From NCBI GenBank assembly GCA_021200895.1, contig JAJQFX010000149.1:1-14374 (forward strand): a DNA stretch of 14,374 bases. The letters run 5' to 3'. Shown piece after piece: positions 1 through 6,827 of the stretch (position 1 is the first letter of the stretch; each line of letters begins with the position of its first letter). Source of the DNA: Clostridiales bacterium. Lineage in GTDB: Bacteria > Bacillota > Clostridia > Oscillospirales > Oscillospiraceae. The position numbers were made by a program, and so were the translations under genes. Under the pieces are notes generated by a model. It was given only the letters and a program-made list of their open reading frames with translations, had not been told where the DNA came from and did not search any database.

Positions 1-4
1 TTTC

Positions 5-34
5 CCCCATTTCTTGGCGGGACAAGAAATGGGG
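5..34. repeat. Perfect 12-bp inverted repeat
   Basis: CCCCATTTCTTG (5-16) and CAAGAAATGGGG (23-34) are exact reverse complements around a 6-nt loop. Neither strand has a T-run directly after the stem, so it is not an ordinary intrinsic terminator. It may be a dispersed intergenic palindrome or the structured end of a transcript entering from the left. The rest of 1-174 holds no gene that I can see. A TGTAAT hexamer at 84-89 could be a -10 element for the gene at 175, but it has no convincing -35 partner. Confidence 0.6.
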
Positions 35-174
35 CCCGCCGGGAGGGCAAAACGTATTTCCTTTATCAATTTTCCCTAAGTGGTGTAATGTTCTTAAGCT
101 GATGGCATTTCCAGTCAAGAGAAGGTTCTATTCCCGCCCACCCCCGCATAGAAAAAAATCAGGGGGCGACAGCT

Positions 175-723
175 TTGGAGCAGAGGATACCGTTATATGA
201 ACGCAGGCCGGACGGCGGAGCCGTCCAGCGGGGAGAGGTGCGCTGCACCGGCCAGGGGATGTACGTTCGCTTTCAGGCGGACTGCCCGGCCTGGAGCCCC
301 CGCCCGGAGGTATGCAAGGTATGGCTGGAGCAGGGGGAGCGCCGCCTGCTCCTGGGGACGCTGATGCCGGAGGGAGACCGGCTGACCCTGAGCCGCCAGC
401 GCTCCGCCGGGGAACTGAGCCGCTGGGGGGTGCCTGACCCAGAGCGGGCGCTGGTGACCGGGGACACGCCGCCGCCCAAGGCCGCTCAATGGCAGCAGCT
501 GGACGCCCTCCCCCTCCGATTCCGGGAGGAGAGTCTGGCGGAAGCCCTCCGCCGCGCCCCGGCAGGGGGCCAGTGGCGGGCGGAGGGGGAGGGCTACCTG
601 CTCCGGTTCCCCTGGCAGCCGGGGCAGGCCTTCCCCCTCCCGGCCCTGTTCTGCTTCGGGCGGTACCGGGAAGGGGCGCTGTGGTTCCGGCTGACCGGAC
701 AGGGCTACCCGGTCAGCCCATAG
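175..723 (+). CDS. Hypothetical protein, 182 aa
   Basis: I do not recognise this protein. The start is TTG at 175, chosen because AGGGGG (161-166) lies 8 nt upstream and no ATG gives a better fit. The product is soluble-looking, rich in Arg, Pro, Gly and Trp, with no signal peptide or membrane segment. It has a KVWLEQGERRLLLG stretch around residues 48-61 and an aromatic C-terminal part (FCFGRYREGALWFRLTGQGY, about 158-177). Alternating polar and hydrophobic residues suggest a mostly beta fold, but this is a guess. The codons are strongly GC-rich at third positions, like the neighbours, which supports real coding. The last 11 bases overlap the convergent spore-coat gene ending at 713. No function is assigned. 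Confidence 0.7.
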   Translation: MEQRIPLYERRPDGGAVQRGEVRCTGQGMYVRFQADCPAWSPRPEVCKVWLEQGERRLLLGTLMPEGDRLTLSRQRSAGELSRWGVPDPERALVTGDTPPPKAAQWQQLDALPLRFREESLAEALRRAPAGGQWRAEGEGYLLRFPWQPGQAFPLPALFCFGRYREGALWFRLTGQGYPVSP

Positions 724-961
724 CCTGAAACTTCTGCTTTACCTCGCCCACTCTGGCACCGTCCGCCGGGGTGGTTTTGTACCAGCCCCGGGAGGCGCTG
801 GCGTCGTACAGCTCGGTCTGGGTGGTGTGGCCGGATTGCAGCATTTGCAGGAAGCTGTTACGCAGCTTCATGTTAGTACATTCCGAGGCGTAGGTGTTGT
901 AGTTGCCGCTCATCTTCTTCTCAGTGAGCAGCAGGTCGGTGAGCCGTTCCTGGTCATTCAT
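713..961 (-). CDS. Spore coat protein, CotF-like, 82 aa
   Basis: This small protein resembles the short CotF-related spore coat proteins common in Clostridia. It begins MNDQERLTDLLLTEKKMSG, is helical through the middle (about residues 20-50) and ends with the family-like SRGWYK...VKQKFQAMG pattern. Members are ferritin-like helical hairpins thought to assemble into the mother-cell-made coat. The start is ATG at 961, preceded by TAAGGAGG 7 nt upstream. That ribosome binding site overlaps the TAA stop of the upstream gene (974-976), so the two genes are tightly coupled in one operon. The 3' end overlaps the convergent 175-723 gene by 11 bp. Coat localisation is inferred from family resemblance. 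The family call is fairly firm. Confidence 0.82.
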   Translation of the reverse strand: MNDQERLTDLLLTEKKMSGNYNTYASECTNMKLRNSFLQMLQSGHTTQTELYDASASRGWYKTTPADGARVGEVKQKFQAMG

Positions 962-973
962 GGGGCGTCCTCC

Positions 974-1159
974 TTACTGTAAGAAAGTCATCAGGGTATC
1001 AAAGTTCTGCTTGTGCTGTCTGGCGTGCTTGTCAAAGCAGCTTCGCAAGGCCTGTTCCTGGGTCTCAGCCGCCGCAGCCTCATACTTGGCCTGGCAGATA
1101 TGCTCGAAGTTCAGCTGATCCTCCAGGGCGAGCAGCTCCTTGTTGGTCAGGTTTGCCAT
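974..1159 (-). CDS. Small spore coat-associated protein, 61 aa
   Basis: This is the first gene of a two-gene operon with the CotF-like gene. The start is ATG at 1159, because AAAGGAGAT lies immediately upstream with normal spacing. A longer reading frame to 1249 has no ribosome binding site and would run through the promoter. The 61-aa product (MANLTNKELLALEDQLNFEH...) is almost wholly helical and charged, with a central Cys in ALRSCFDKHARQHKQ. It resembles the N-terminal helical pair of CotF/ferritin-like coat proteins that are often paired with an 80-90-aa partner in Clostridia. A heterodimer-like assembly with the downstream product is plausible but inferred. A sigma-E-like promoter lies just upstream. 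Confidence 0.8.
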   Translation of the reverse strand: MANLTNKELLALEDQLNFEHICQAKYEAAAAETQEQALRSCFDKHARQHKQNFDTLMTFLQ

Positions 1160-1186
1160 GTTATCATCTCCTTTGGTTAGATGCTG

Positions 1187-1216
1187 ACAGTATGTGCCAA
1201 ACGGGGAAAAATATCC
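1187..1216 (-). promoter_or_regulatory. Candidate sigma-E (mother-cell) promoter of the coat operon
   Basis: Read on the minus strand, GGATATT (1216-1210) is followed after 15 nt by CATACTGT (1194-1187). The Bacillus subtilis sigma-E consensus is KMATATT, 14-15 nt, CATACAHT, so one -35 base and two -10 bases differ and the spacing fits. The start point would fall near 1180, giving a leader of about 20 nt with the ribosome binding site inside it. Mother-cell expression is what coat genes need. This is an inference from consensus matching. Confidence 0.45.
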
Positions 1217-1228
1217 GGCAGAAATTGG

Positions 1229-1257
1229 TTGCGCGCTGGAAAATTGCATGGTAAAAT
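1229..1257 (+). promoter_or_regulatory. Weak candidate promoter for nrdR
   Basis: TTGCGC (1229-1234), a 17-nt spacer and TAAAAT (1252-1257) form a possible sigma-A promoter upstream of nrdR. The -10 matches 5 of 6 consensus bases and the -35 only 3 of 6. It is the best candidate between the divergent coat operon and nrdR. Confidence 0.3.
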
Positions 1258-1304
1258 GAGGGCACAGAACGATGTTAAACGCATTTTGAAGGAGGAAACG
1301 AAGG

Positions 1305-1766
1305 ATGAAATGCCCCTATTGCGGAATGCAGGACAGCAAGGTGCTGGACAGCCGCCCGGCGGACGACCGGGACAGCATCCGCCGCCGCCGGGAGTGCCTG
1401 AGCTGCGGCAAGCGGTTCACCACCTATGAGATGGTGGAGCGGCTGCCCATGATCGTCATCAAAAAGGACGGCAAACGCCAGGAGTTTGACCGGGAGAAGG
1501 TGCTGCGCGGCATGATCCGGGCCTGCGAGAAGCGCCCCGTCCAGATGGAGGAGCTGGAGAAAATCGCGGATGAAATCGAGCAGGAGCTTGCCAGCACCCT
1601 GGATCGGGAGATTCAGACGGAGCGCATCGGTGAACTGGTGATGGAGAAGCTGCGGAAGGTGGACGAGGTTTCCTACGTCCGCTTCGCCTCGGTGTACCGC
1701 CAGTTCAAAGACATCAACACCTTTATGGCGGAACTGAACAAACTCCTGACCGAGGACAAGGGGTGA
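1305..1766 (+). CDS. nrdR: Transcriptional repressor NrdR
   Basis: NrdR is the nucleotide-sensing repressor of ribonucleotide reductase genes. The 153-aa product matches the family from end to end. An N-terminal zinc ribbon (residues 1-45) carries Cys3-X2-Cys6 and Cys31-X2-Cys34 with the basic RRRRECLSCGKRFTTYE segment. An ATP-cone domain follows (about 49-139), starting PMIVIKKDGKRQEFDREKV and ending with SYVRFASVYRQFKD, the usual family signature. The start is ATG at 1305, preceded by GAAGGAGG. No ribonucleotide reductase gene and no obvious NrdR box is visible here, so its targets lie elsewhere. Its stop at 1764-1766 is 5 nt from the next gene, so three genes probably form one operon ending at the terminator at 2412. 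The identification is secure. Confidence 0.98.
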   Translation: MKCPYCGMQDSKVLDSRPADDRDSIRRRRECLSCGKRFTTYEMVERLPMIVIKKDGKRQEFDREKVLRGMIRACEKRPVQMEELEKIADEIEQELASTLDREIQTERIGELVMEKLRKVDEVSYVRFASVYRQFKDINTFMAELNKLLTEDKG

Positions 1767-1771
1767 GGCTG

Positions 1772-2101
1772 ATGGCGCGGACGTGGAAAAGCATGGTGCC
1801 CGGCGCGGAGCTGCCCGACCCGGGGGCGGACTACCGCCAGGCCAGCCGGGCGGGACAGTATAAGGTCAGCGCCCTGACCCTGTACCAGGGGGGCGGCAGC
1901 TATCTGCCCTTCTCCGCCGTGACGGAGGTGCTGCGGGACAAGGGTAGCGTTCACGTCACCGGCTGCTGCGCCGGAGGCGTTCTGGTGGAGCGGGTGGTGG
2001 TGGCCACCCCCGCCGGGAAGCGGGCCTTCCTCTTTGACACAGTGAGAACCGCCGACCGGGTGGCCGGTCTGTGCCGGGCCGGGGCCGGGCTGGACGGCTG
2101 A
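1772..2101 (+). CDS. Hypothetical protein, 109 aa, in nrdR operon
   Basis: I do not recognise the family. The start is taken as ATG 1772, with AAGGGGTGAGG just upstream. GTG 1763 is in frame but overlaps the nrdR stop and is less likely. The product begins MARTWKSMVPGAELPDPGA and has a Tyr/Gly-rich part (VSALTLYQGGGSYLPF), then a hydrophobic VHVTGCCAGGVLVERVVVATPAG stretch with a Cys-Cys pair and an FLFDTVRTADRVAGL segment. No signal peptide or clear membrane helix is seen. It lies between nrdR and the GIY-YIG gene with gaps of 5 and 2 nt, so it is almost certainly co-transcribed and translationally coupled. A role in nucleotide metabolism is suggested only by position. Confidence 0.75.
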   Translation: MARTWKSMVPGAELPDPGADYRQASRAGQYKVSALTLYQGGGSYLPFSAVTEVLRDKGSVHVTGCCAGGVLVERVVVATPAGKRAFLFDTVRTADRVAGLCRAGAGLDG

Positions 2102-2103
2102 GG

Positions 2104-2412
2104 ATGGCCTTTTATGTCTACATGGCCCAGTGCGCCGACGGCACCCTGTACACCGGCTACACCACCGACCTGGCCCGGCGGGAGAAGGCCCACAATGCCG
2201 GGAAGGGGGCCAAGTACACCCGCTCCCGTCGGCCGGTGCATCTGGTGTGGGCGGAGCAGTGCCCGGACAAGTCCTCCGCCCTCCGGCGGGAGTGGGCGGT
2301 GAAGCGCCTCACCCGGCAGGAGAAGCTGGCGCTGATTGACGCCGACGGGGCGGGGCGGGGTGCGCCAATGCCATCGAAGGAACGCCCTTCAGCAAAGATA
2401 ACAAAATCATAA
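2104..2412 (+). CDS. GIY-YIG nuclease-domain protein, UPF0213/YhbQ type
   Basis: The 102-aa product is a single GIY-YIG domain of the UPF0213 (YhbQ/YazA) type. The degenerate GIY...YIG core appears as FYVYMAQCADGTLYTGYTTD (residues 3-22). It is followed by the conserved LARREKAHNAGKGAKYTRSR segment, where Arg and His are catalytic-core positions in the superfamily, and by KSSALRREWAVKRLTRQEK. The superfamily contains DNA endonucleases, but the cellular role of these one-domain proteins is poorly defined. The start is ATG 2104, only 2 nt after the previous stop, so translation is probably coupled. A tail of about 20 Ser/Lys-rich residues after the domain is longer than usual. The last codon overlaps the start of the terminator stem. 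Confidence 0.9.
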   Translation: MAFYVYMAQCADGTLYTGYTTDLARREKAHNAGKGAKYTRSRRPVHLVWAEQCPDKSSALRREWAVKRLTRQEKLALIDADGAGRGAPMPSKERPSAKITKS

Positions 2413-2459
2413 AAAGCGCATCCCTTGGTTGGGGATGTGCTTTTGTGCTGCTTTGTTAT
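2412..2459. terminator. Bidirectional terminator between nrdR operon and purF
   Basis: AAAAGCGCATCCC (2412-2424) pairs with GGGATGTGCTTTT (2432-2444), with one G-U pair and a 7-nt loop. On the plus strand TTTT closes the stem and a T-rich stretch follows. On the minus strand the stem is followed by TTTTTATG. It therefore serves the convergent nrdR operon (+) and purF (-). Confidence 0.85.
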
Positions 2460-2471
2460 TCTATTATCCTG

Positions 2472-3869
2472 TCAGCCGCAGCCTGCGTGCTTCAACGCAT
2501 AGTCGGCAGGCGGGTCCACCGGGTAATGCTCGGAGAAGCAGCCCTCGCAGAAGCCGCAGTCAGCGTCCGGTGCGATTTCATGGAGCCGCTCCAGGCTCAG
2601 GAAGCCCAGGGAGTCCGCGCCGATTTCCCGGCGCACCTCGTCGCAGCTGTACTTGCAGGAGATGAGGAGGGACTTGTCCGGAATGTCCGTACCAAAATAG
2701 CAAGGGGAGATGAACTCCGGCGCGGAGATGCGGACGTGTACCTCCGTGGCCCCGGCCTGCCGGAGGAGGTTGACGATGGCCTTGCTGGTGGTGCCGCGGA
2801 CGATGGAGTCGTCGATCATCACCACCCGCTTCCCGGCCACCTGACACCGCAGGGCCCCCAGCTTGATGCGCACCGCCGCCTCCCGGCTCTGCTGGTTGGG
2901 GGTGATGAAGGTGCGGCCCACATAGCGGTTCTTCACGAAGCCCTCCCCATAGGGGATGCCGGACTCCTCCGCGTAGCCCAGGGCCGCGTCCAGCCCGGAG
3001 TCGGGCACGCCAATGACCAGGTCGGCCTCCACGGGATGCTCCTGGGCCAGCAGCCGCCCCGCATTCCGCCGGGCCATGTGGACGCTCTGGCCGTTGATGA
3101 CGCTGTCCGGCCGGGCGAAGTAGATATACTCGAAGATGCACATATGGCTCATGCCCTGGCAGTTGTCCCGGATGGAGCGGAGGTGGCCGTCCTCCACCAC
3201 CACGATTTCACCCGGCTCCACCTCCCGGACATACTCCGCCTCCACCCCGTCCAGAGCGCAGGATTCGGAGGCAAAATACCAGGCGTCCCCCTTCTTGCCG
3301 ATGCACAGGGGGCGGAAGCCCCAGGGATCCCGGGCGGCAATCAGCTTCCGGGGGGACATGACAATGATGGAGAAAGCGCCCTTCAGGTGCTTGACGGAGT
3401 GGTTCACCGCCTCCTCCACGCTGCCGTATTTCAGGCGGGAGGCGGCGATGGAATAGGCGATGATTTCGGTATCGCTGGCGGTCTGGAAGATGGCCCCGCG
3501 ATGCTCGAAGTAATCCCGCAGCTCCTCGGTGTTCACCAGGTTGCCGTTGTGGACTACAGCCAGCTGCTGCTTGACGTAGTTCACCACAAAGGGCTGGGCG
3601 TTCATCCGGCGGCCTGCGCCGGTGGTGGCGTAGCGGACATGGCCAATGGCCATGGTGCCGTTCATCTCCCGCAGGCGCTGCACGTCGAACACGTCGCCTA
3701 CCAGGCCCACGTCCTTATGATAGGTGATTTCCCGGTTGTTGTTGGCTGCGATGCCGCAGGCCTCCTGACCCCGGTGCTGTAAGGCATACAGGCCGTAATA
3801 GGTGCATTCCGCGCAGCCGCCCTTCGCGTCATATACCCCAAAAACGCCGCATTCCTCATGTAATCCCAT
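2472..3869 (-). CDS. purF: Amidophosphoribosyltransferase PurF
   Basis: PurF catalyses the first committed step of purine synthesis, PRPP plus glutamine to phosphoribosylamine. The 465-aa product begins MGLHEECGVFG, so the catalytic nucleophile is Cys7 after a very short propeptide. The glutaminase domain (7-230) shows LQHRGQEACGI, GHVRYATTG and HNGNLVN. The phosphoribosyltransferase domain carries the PRPP loop VVMIDDSIVRGTT (349-361). Cys244, Cys390 and the CGFCEGC cluster (438, 441, 444) match the positions of the [4Fe-4S] ligands of the Bacillus-type enzyme, which is oxygen-sensitive. The start is ATG 3869 with GAGGGAA 7 nt upstream. It lies 49 nt downstream of udk and is probably co-transcribed with it. 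The other pur genes are not in the window. Confidence 0.97.
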   Translation of the reverse strand: MGLHEECGVFGVYDAKGGCAECTYYGLYALQHRGQEACGIAANNNREITYHKDVGLVGDVFDVQRLREMNGTMAIGHVRYATTGAGRRMNAQPFVVNYVKQQLAVVHNGNLVNTEELRDYFEHRGAIFQTASDTEIIAYSIAASRLKYGSVEEAVNHSVKHLKGAFSIIVMSPRKLIAARDPWGFRPLCIGKKGDAWYFASESCALDGVEAEYVREVEPGEIVVVEDGHLRSIRDNCQGMSHMCIFEYIYFARPDSVINGQSVHMARRNAGRLLAQEHPVEADLVIGVPDSGLDAALGYAEESGIPYGEGFVKNRYVGRTFITPNQQSREAAVRIKLGALRCQVAGKRVVMIDDSIVRGTTSKAIVNLLRQAGATEVHVRISAPEFISPCYFGTDIPDKSLLISCKYSCDEVRREIGADSLGFLSLERLHEIAPDADCGFCEGCFSEHYPVDPPADYALKHAGCG

Positions 3870-3901
3870 AAACTGATTCCCTCGCTCGTTGACTGGCAGA
3901 C

Positions 3902-3920
3902 AGGAAGGGCTGCCCTTCCT
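3902..3920 (-). other. Intercistronic hairpin over the udk stop codon
   Basis: AGGAAGGG (3902-3909) and CCCTTCCT (3913-3920) form a perfect 8-bp stem with a 3-nt loop, covering part of the udk stop codon (3919-3921). On the minus strand no T-run follows, so it is not a canonical terminator. It may influence mRNA processing or the relative output of udk and purF. Confidence 0.45.
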
Positions 3921-4545
3921 ATCCGTCCTGATTCTTTGTAATGTGGTTGCGGATGCGGCCGATCAGCATATCTGTGGCCACCTGGTTCTCTCCGCCCTCC
4001 AGGATGACCAAATCCGCGAAGTGCCGGGACGGCTCCACGAACTGCTCATGCATGGGCTTCACGGTGGTGAGGTACTGGTTGATGACGGTGTCCAACTCCC
4101 GGCCCCGCTCCTCTACATCCCGCTTGATGCGGCGAATCACTCGCACGTCGGCATCCGTATCCACAAAGATTTTGATGTCCATCTGCTCCCGCAGCTTCCG
4201 CTCGGCGAAGATGAGGATGCCCTCCACCACGATCACGTCGGTGGGGTGGACTACCACCACCTCATCCGTGCGGTTATACTGCACATAGTCGTACACAGGA
4301 CATTCAATACTGTTGCCCTTCTTCAACTCCTTCAGATGGCGGGTCAAAAGCGGAGTGTCAAAGGCCCGCGGATGGTCATAGTTCAAGGTATGCCGTTCGT
4401 CCAACGTCAACTCATCGTGGCGGTAATAGTAGCTGTCGTGATACAGCACGCTGATATGGTCTTTAAACTGCTGCTGCAAACGTCGGGTCAGCGTCGTCTT
4501 TCCGCTGCCGCTGCCGCCTGCAATGCCAATAATCAGGCTGCCCAA
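3919..4545 (-). CDS. udk: Uridine kinase
   Basis: Udk phosphorylates uridine and cytidine to UMP and CMP in pyrimidine salvage. The product shows the P-loop GGSGSGKT (10-17), the HDSYYY nucleoside-site segment (36-41), LNYDHPRAFD, PVYDYVQYNR and VIVVEGILIF, all typical of the family. The start is TTG 4545. A textbook GGAGGGAG lies 7 nt upstream (4553-4560), and the resulting 208 aa agrees with the usual length of about 210. An ATG at 4563 and a TTG at 4614 are in frame but lack ribosome binding sites, and 4614 would fall almost at the predicted transcription start. It is probably the first gene of a udk-purF operon with its own promoter at 4624-4652. The function is secure and the start is well supported. 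Confidence 0.95.
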   Translation of the reverse strand: MGSLIIGIAGGSGSGKTTLTRRLQQQFKDHISVLYHDSYYYRHDELTLDERHTLNYDHPRAFDTPLLTRHLKELKKGNSIECPVYDYVQYNRTDEVVVVHPTDVIVVEGILIFAERKLREQMDIKIFVDTDADVRVIRRIKRDVEERGRELDTVINQYLTTVKPMHEQFVEPSRHFADLVILEGGENQVATDMLIGRIRNHITKNQDG

Positions 4546-4623
4546 TGCGCCGCTCCCTCCCATCTTTGTCTGAGTGCGCGCACCCGCTTGCGCCAGGTGC
4601 GCAATGTAATACAATCCAGTTTC

Positions 4624-4652
4624 AGTTTACCATCTTTTTTCCAGTTTGTAAA
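4624..4652 (-). promoter_or_regulatory. Sigma-A-type promoter of udk-purF
   Basis: On the minus strand TTTACA (4652-4647), a 17-nt spacer and TAAACT (4629-4624) form a good promoter (5/6 and 4/6 matches). A/T-rich sequence upstream could act as an UP element. Transcription would start near 4617, giving a leader of about 70 nt. That leader contains GCGCACC (4578-4584) and GGTGCGC (4596-4602), able to form a 7-bp GC hairpin shortly before the udk ribosome binding site. Confidence 0.6.
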
Positions 4653-4719
4653 GGTAAATTCCGTCTGAAAAATGGACTTTTTTCAAAAGAATGGGAGATG
4701 AAAGTTGTGCCCGGACGAA

Positions 4720-6351
4720 TTATTCGCCTGTGGCCTCCCGATGCGCCTCCGAAGCAATGTCGCTCCAGCTGTGCTTGTCGCCGGGTATGACCTCCCCTGA
4801 CACCTTGTTCACCGCATAAAACTCCAGAATGGAGGTGCTTTTGGCCTCGCTGCCGTCGGCGGCAAGATAGTCCTGATAGTAGACGAAGAGGTAGCACTTC
4901 GCGTTGGCCGATTCCCGGTCATAGACCAGCCTGCCCCGGGCCGTCACCGTTTCGTCCTCCTCCCACGGCTCCGACCACAGGACGGCGTACAGGCTGCCCT
5001 TGGCGGAGTAGCGCAGCTCCAGGGCATCCAAATCTGTGCCGTCCAGTTCGCCGCTGTCCGCCAGGTATTGGGCAATCAGCAGCAGAGCCTCCTCCTCCGG
5101 GGTCTCGGCGGAGACCGGTTCCTCCGTATCGACAGCGCTCTCCGTCTCCGGCTGGGCCGCGCTGTCCGACGCTTCCGGCTGGGCTGCGCTGCCCGTGGCG
5201 GAGGAAGCCTCGTCCTCTTCATCCTCCACGGGGCCGTAATAGCTCCGCAGGAAGGGGCCGTGGGCCTGATAGTAGGTGTAGGTGTTGTGCTCCGGCCGCA
5301 GATAGTTCTCGTCGGTGACGATGAGCAGACCGTCCCCTATGTCCTCCTCCGGGTCCTGAAACGTTGCCATCAGCAGGCCGTAGCCCACCAGGCACACCAG
5401 CACAAGAAGAACCGCCAGCGCCGTCGTCAGCCCCACGAGAATCCGCTGGGAAGTGCTCTGGAGCCGGGGCCACAGCCATGTGTCCGCCTTGTAAATTAAC
5501 ACCAGCGCCAGCGCCGCCCAGCCCCAAAAAATCACCACCAGGGAGATCACGGCGAAGCCCGTCCGATACTCATAGCGGTAGGGCAGCAGCGCAGCCACAC
5601 CGTAGTACCAGGCGGTGTAGCCGACTTGGAACGCGCCCCACAGAGGCAGCAGCACAGACCGCTGCCTGTGCGTTCTGCCGCCCCAGACGGACACCGCATC
5701 CGCCAACTCCACCTGCTGCGCCGCCTCCGGTGTGTCCGCCCGAAACAGCGTGTCCAATTCCGTATCCGTCAGGTACCCCGGCTCTTCCAGGGGGATGCCC
5801 TTGCAGCGGAGCAGCGCGTCGGCGCACAGCTCCTCGTCTCCGGTGAGCCGGGCGGCGGCAGCCTGGTAGAAGAAAAGGGTTTTCAGCTGCGCCTTGCTCA
5901 GCTTCTCCGGCGTCAGAGCGTCCAAATCCCCCAGCGCCTGCTCCGGCTGACCCAGGCATAAATCCTGCTTTGCCATGGCCAGCAGGGCGGCGTTGCGGCT
6001 GGCCGCGTCCTTCCGCCAGCGGGCAAGGTAAGCGTTGTAATCCCGGCGGGTCTGGAGATCTTTCCGGCTCACCCGCCGCCGGGTCAGCTCGTCCCAGACC
6101 GCCAGCAGCAGCCGCAGGGCCAGGGCCGTCCCCACCGCCAGCAGGAAAACGCCCCGGAGGCGGGAGGAGACCTTTGTGTCGGCATACAGGACGCAGCCCA
6201 CGCCCCCCAGATAGGCCGCCAGCAGGAACAGTATCGCCCCACGGAATATCAGCGCGTGCCTGCGGACTGCCCGGCCTGCCCGTTCGCCGGGGGAGACAGT
6301 TCTGGAACGCGCAAACGCGCTGTCATCTCGTTTGTTATCGTTCGGTTTCAT
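4720..6351 (-). CDS. Membrane protein with helical-repeat-like region and external acidic linker, 543 aa
   Basis: I do not recognise a named family. The start is ATG 6351, preceded by AAGAGG at 7 nt. A longer frame to 6489 overlaps the upstream gene and lacks support. Hydrophobic helices are seen at about residues 35-55 and 66-86. A charged, Ala/Leu-rich segment (about 100-185) resembles TPR-like helical repeats. More hydrophobic stretches lie near 235-255, 265-288 and 304-328. After the last helix comes a presumably extracytoplasmic part: a Tyr-rich stretch, then a low-complexity acidic linker (375-420) with repeated SAAQPE units, then a C-terminal domain of about 120 residues with several beta-like segments. 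It follows the 117-aa membrane protein, with a hairpin in the 74-nt gap. A membrane-associated sensor or scaffold role is possible but speculative. Confidence 0.8.
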   Translation of the reverse strand: MKPNDNKRDDSAFARSRTVSPGERAGRAVRRHALIFRGAILFLLAAYLGGVGCVLYADTKVSSRLRGVFLLAVGTALALRLLLAVWDELTRRRVSRKDLQTRRDYNAYLARWRKDAASRNAALLAMAKQDLCLGQPEQALGDLDALTPEKLSKAQLKTLFFYQAAAARLTGDEELCADALLRCKGIPLEEPGYLTDTELDTLFRADTPEAAQQVELADAVSVWGGRTHRQRSVLLPLWGAFQVGYTAWYYGVAALLPYRYEYRTGFAVISLVVIFWGWAALALVLIYKADTWLWPRLQSTSQRILVGLTTALAVLLVLVCLVGYGLLMATFQDPEEDIGDGLLIVTDENYLRPEHNTYTYYQAHGPFLRSYYGPVEDEEDEASSATGSAAQPEASDSAAQPETESAVDTEEPVSAETPEEEALLLIAQYLADSGELDGTDLDALELRYSAKGSLYAVLWSEPWEEDETVTARGRLVYDRESANAKCYLFVYYQDYLAADGSEAKSTSILEFYAVNKVSGEVIPGDKHSWSDIASEAHREATGE

Positions 6352-6376
6352 GGTATTGCCTCTTCGGAACTCACCG

Positions 6377-6418
6377 AAACAAATGCAGCCTCTGCGGAGC
6401 GTTTCACCCCGCAGAGGC
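6377..6418 (-). terminator. Hairpin between the two membrane-protein genes, possible partial terminator
   Basis: GCCTCTGCGG (6388-6397) and CCGCAGAGGC (6409-6418) form a perfect 10-bp stem. On the minus strand it is followed by TGCATTTGTTT, which is T-rich but interrupted. It may end or attenuate transcription after the 117-aa gene and before the 543-aa gene. Confidence 0.45.
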
Positions 6419-6425
6419 TCCTGCC

Positions 6426-6779
6426 TCAAGCACCCACAATCAACAAAATCTCCGCCACAAAGAGGTAGAGTATCATCGGCGCGATGCACAGCGCCATAAA
6501 ATAGTTGGCGTGCTTCACCGGCGCACGCCGCCGCTCCACCGTGCGGAACTGCCGCAGGGCGTCGAACCAGCCAATGACCGACACGGCCAGCAGCACCACC
6601 ATCACCAGGCCATAGCTGATGTCACTGTAGATGGCCAGCACCAGCAGGAGGAACAGGCACACGATTCCCCCGGAGGAGGTGACATTCAGCAGGCAGAAGA
6701 GGGTCTTCTGCCTGTCCAGCCTGCCGTTCAGGTTCAAATAATCCGCAATTTTCTGCGCCAGCTGACCGAAAATAATCAT
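6426..6779 (-). CDS. Small integral membrane protein, 117 aa
   Basis: The family is not recognised. The 117-aa product has an amphipathic N-terminal 30 residues (MIIFGQLAQKIADYLNLNGR) and three predicted membrane helices at about 31-51, 55-73 and 91-116. A basic loop (RQFRTVERRRAPVKHAN) between helices 2 and 3 suggests that this loop is cytoplasmic. The start is ATG 6779, and GGAAGG lies 12 nt upstream, a loose fit. A near-consensus promoter is located 49 nt upstream. It is the first gene of the pair with the 543-aa membrane protein, and the shared orientation suggests a common envelope role. No function can be assigned from sequence. Confidence 0.78.
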   Translation of the reverse strand: MIIFGQLAQKIADYLNLNGRLDRQKTLFCLLNVTSSGGIVCLFLLLVLAIYSDISYGLVMVVLLAVSVIGWFDALRQFRTVERRRAPVKHANYFMALCIAPMILYLFVAEILLIVGA

Positions 6780-6827
6780 ATCGCTTACCAGCCTTCCCAG
6801 GTGGGTGTTCCATCTTTGTACAGCGCC

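Noticed and set aside
2445..3782. Long plus-strand frame of 445 codons
   Set aside because: It is antisense to purF, which has full family motifs. Such long antisense frames are a side effect of high GC at third codon positions.
4666..4685. A/T-only hairpin downstream of the 543-aa membrane-protein gene as its terminator
   Set aside because: The stem is almost all A-T pairs with no GC core. It is better explained as A/T-rich sequence upstream of the udk promoter. No clear terminator is seen for this gene.
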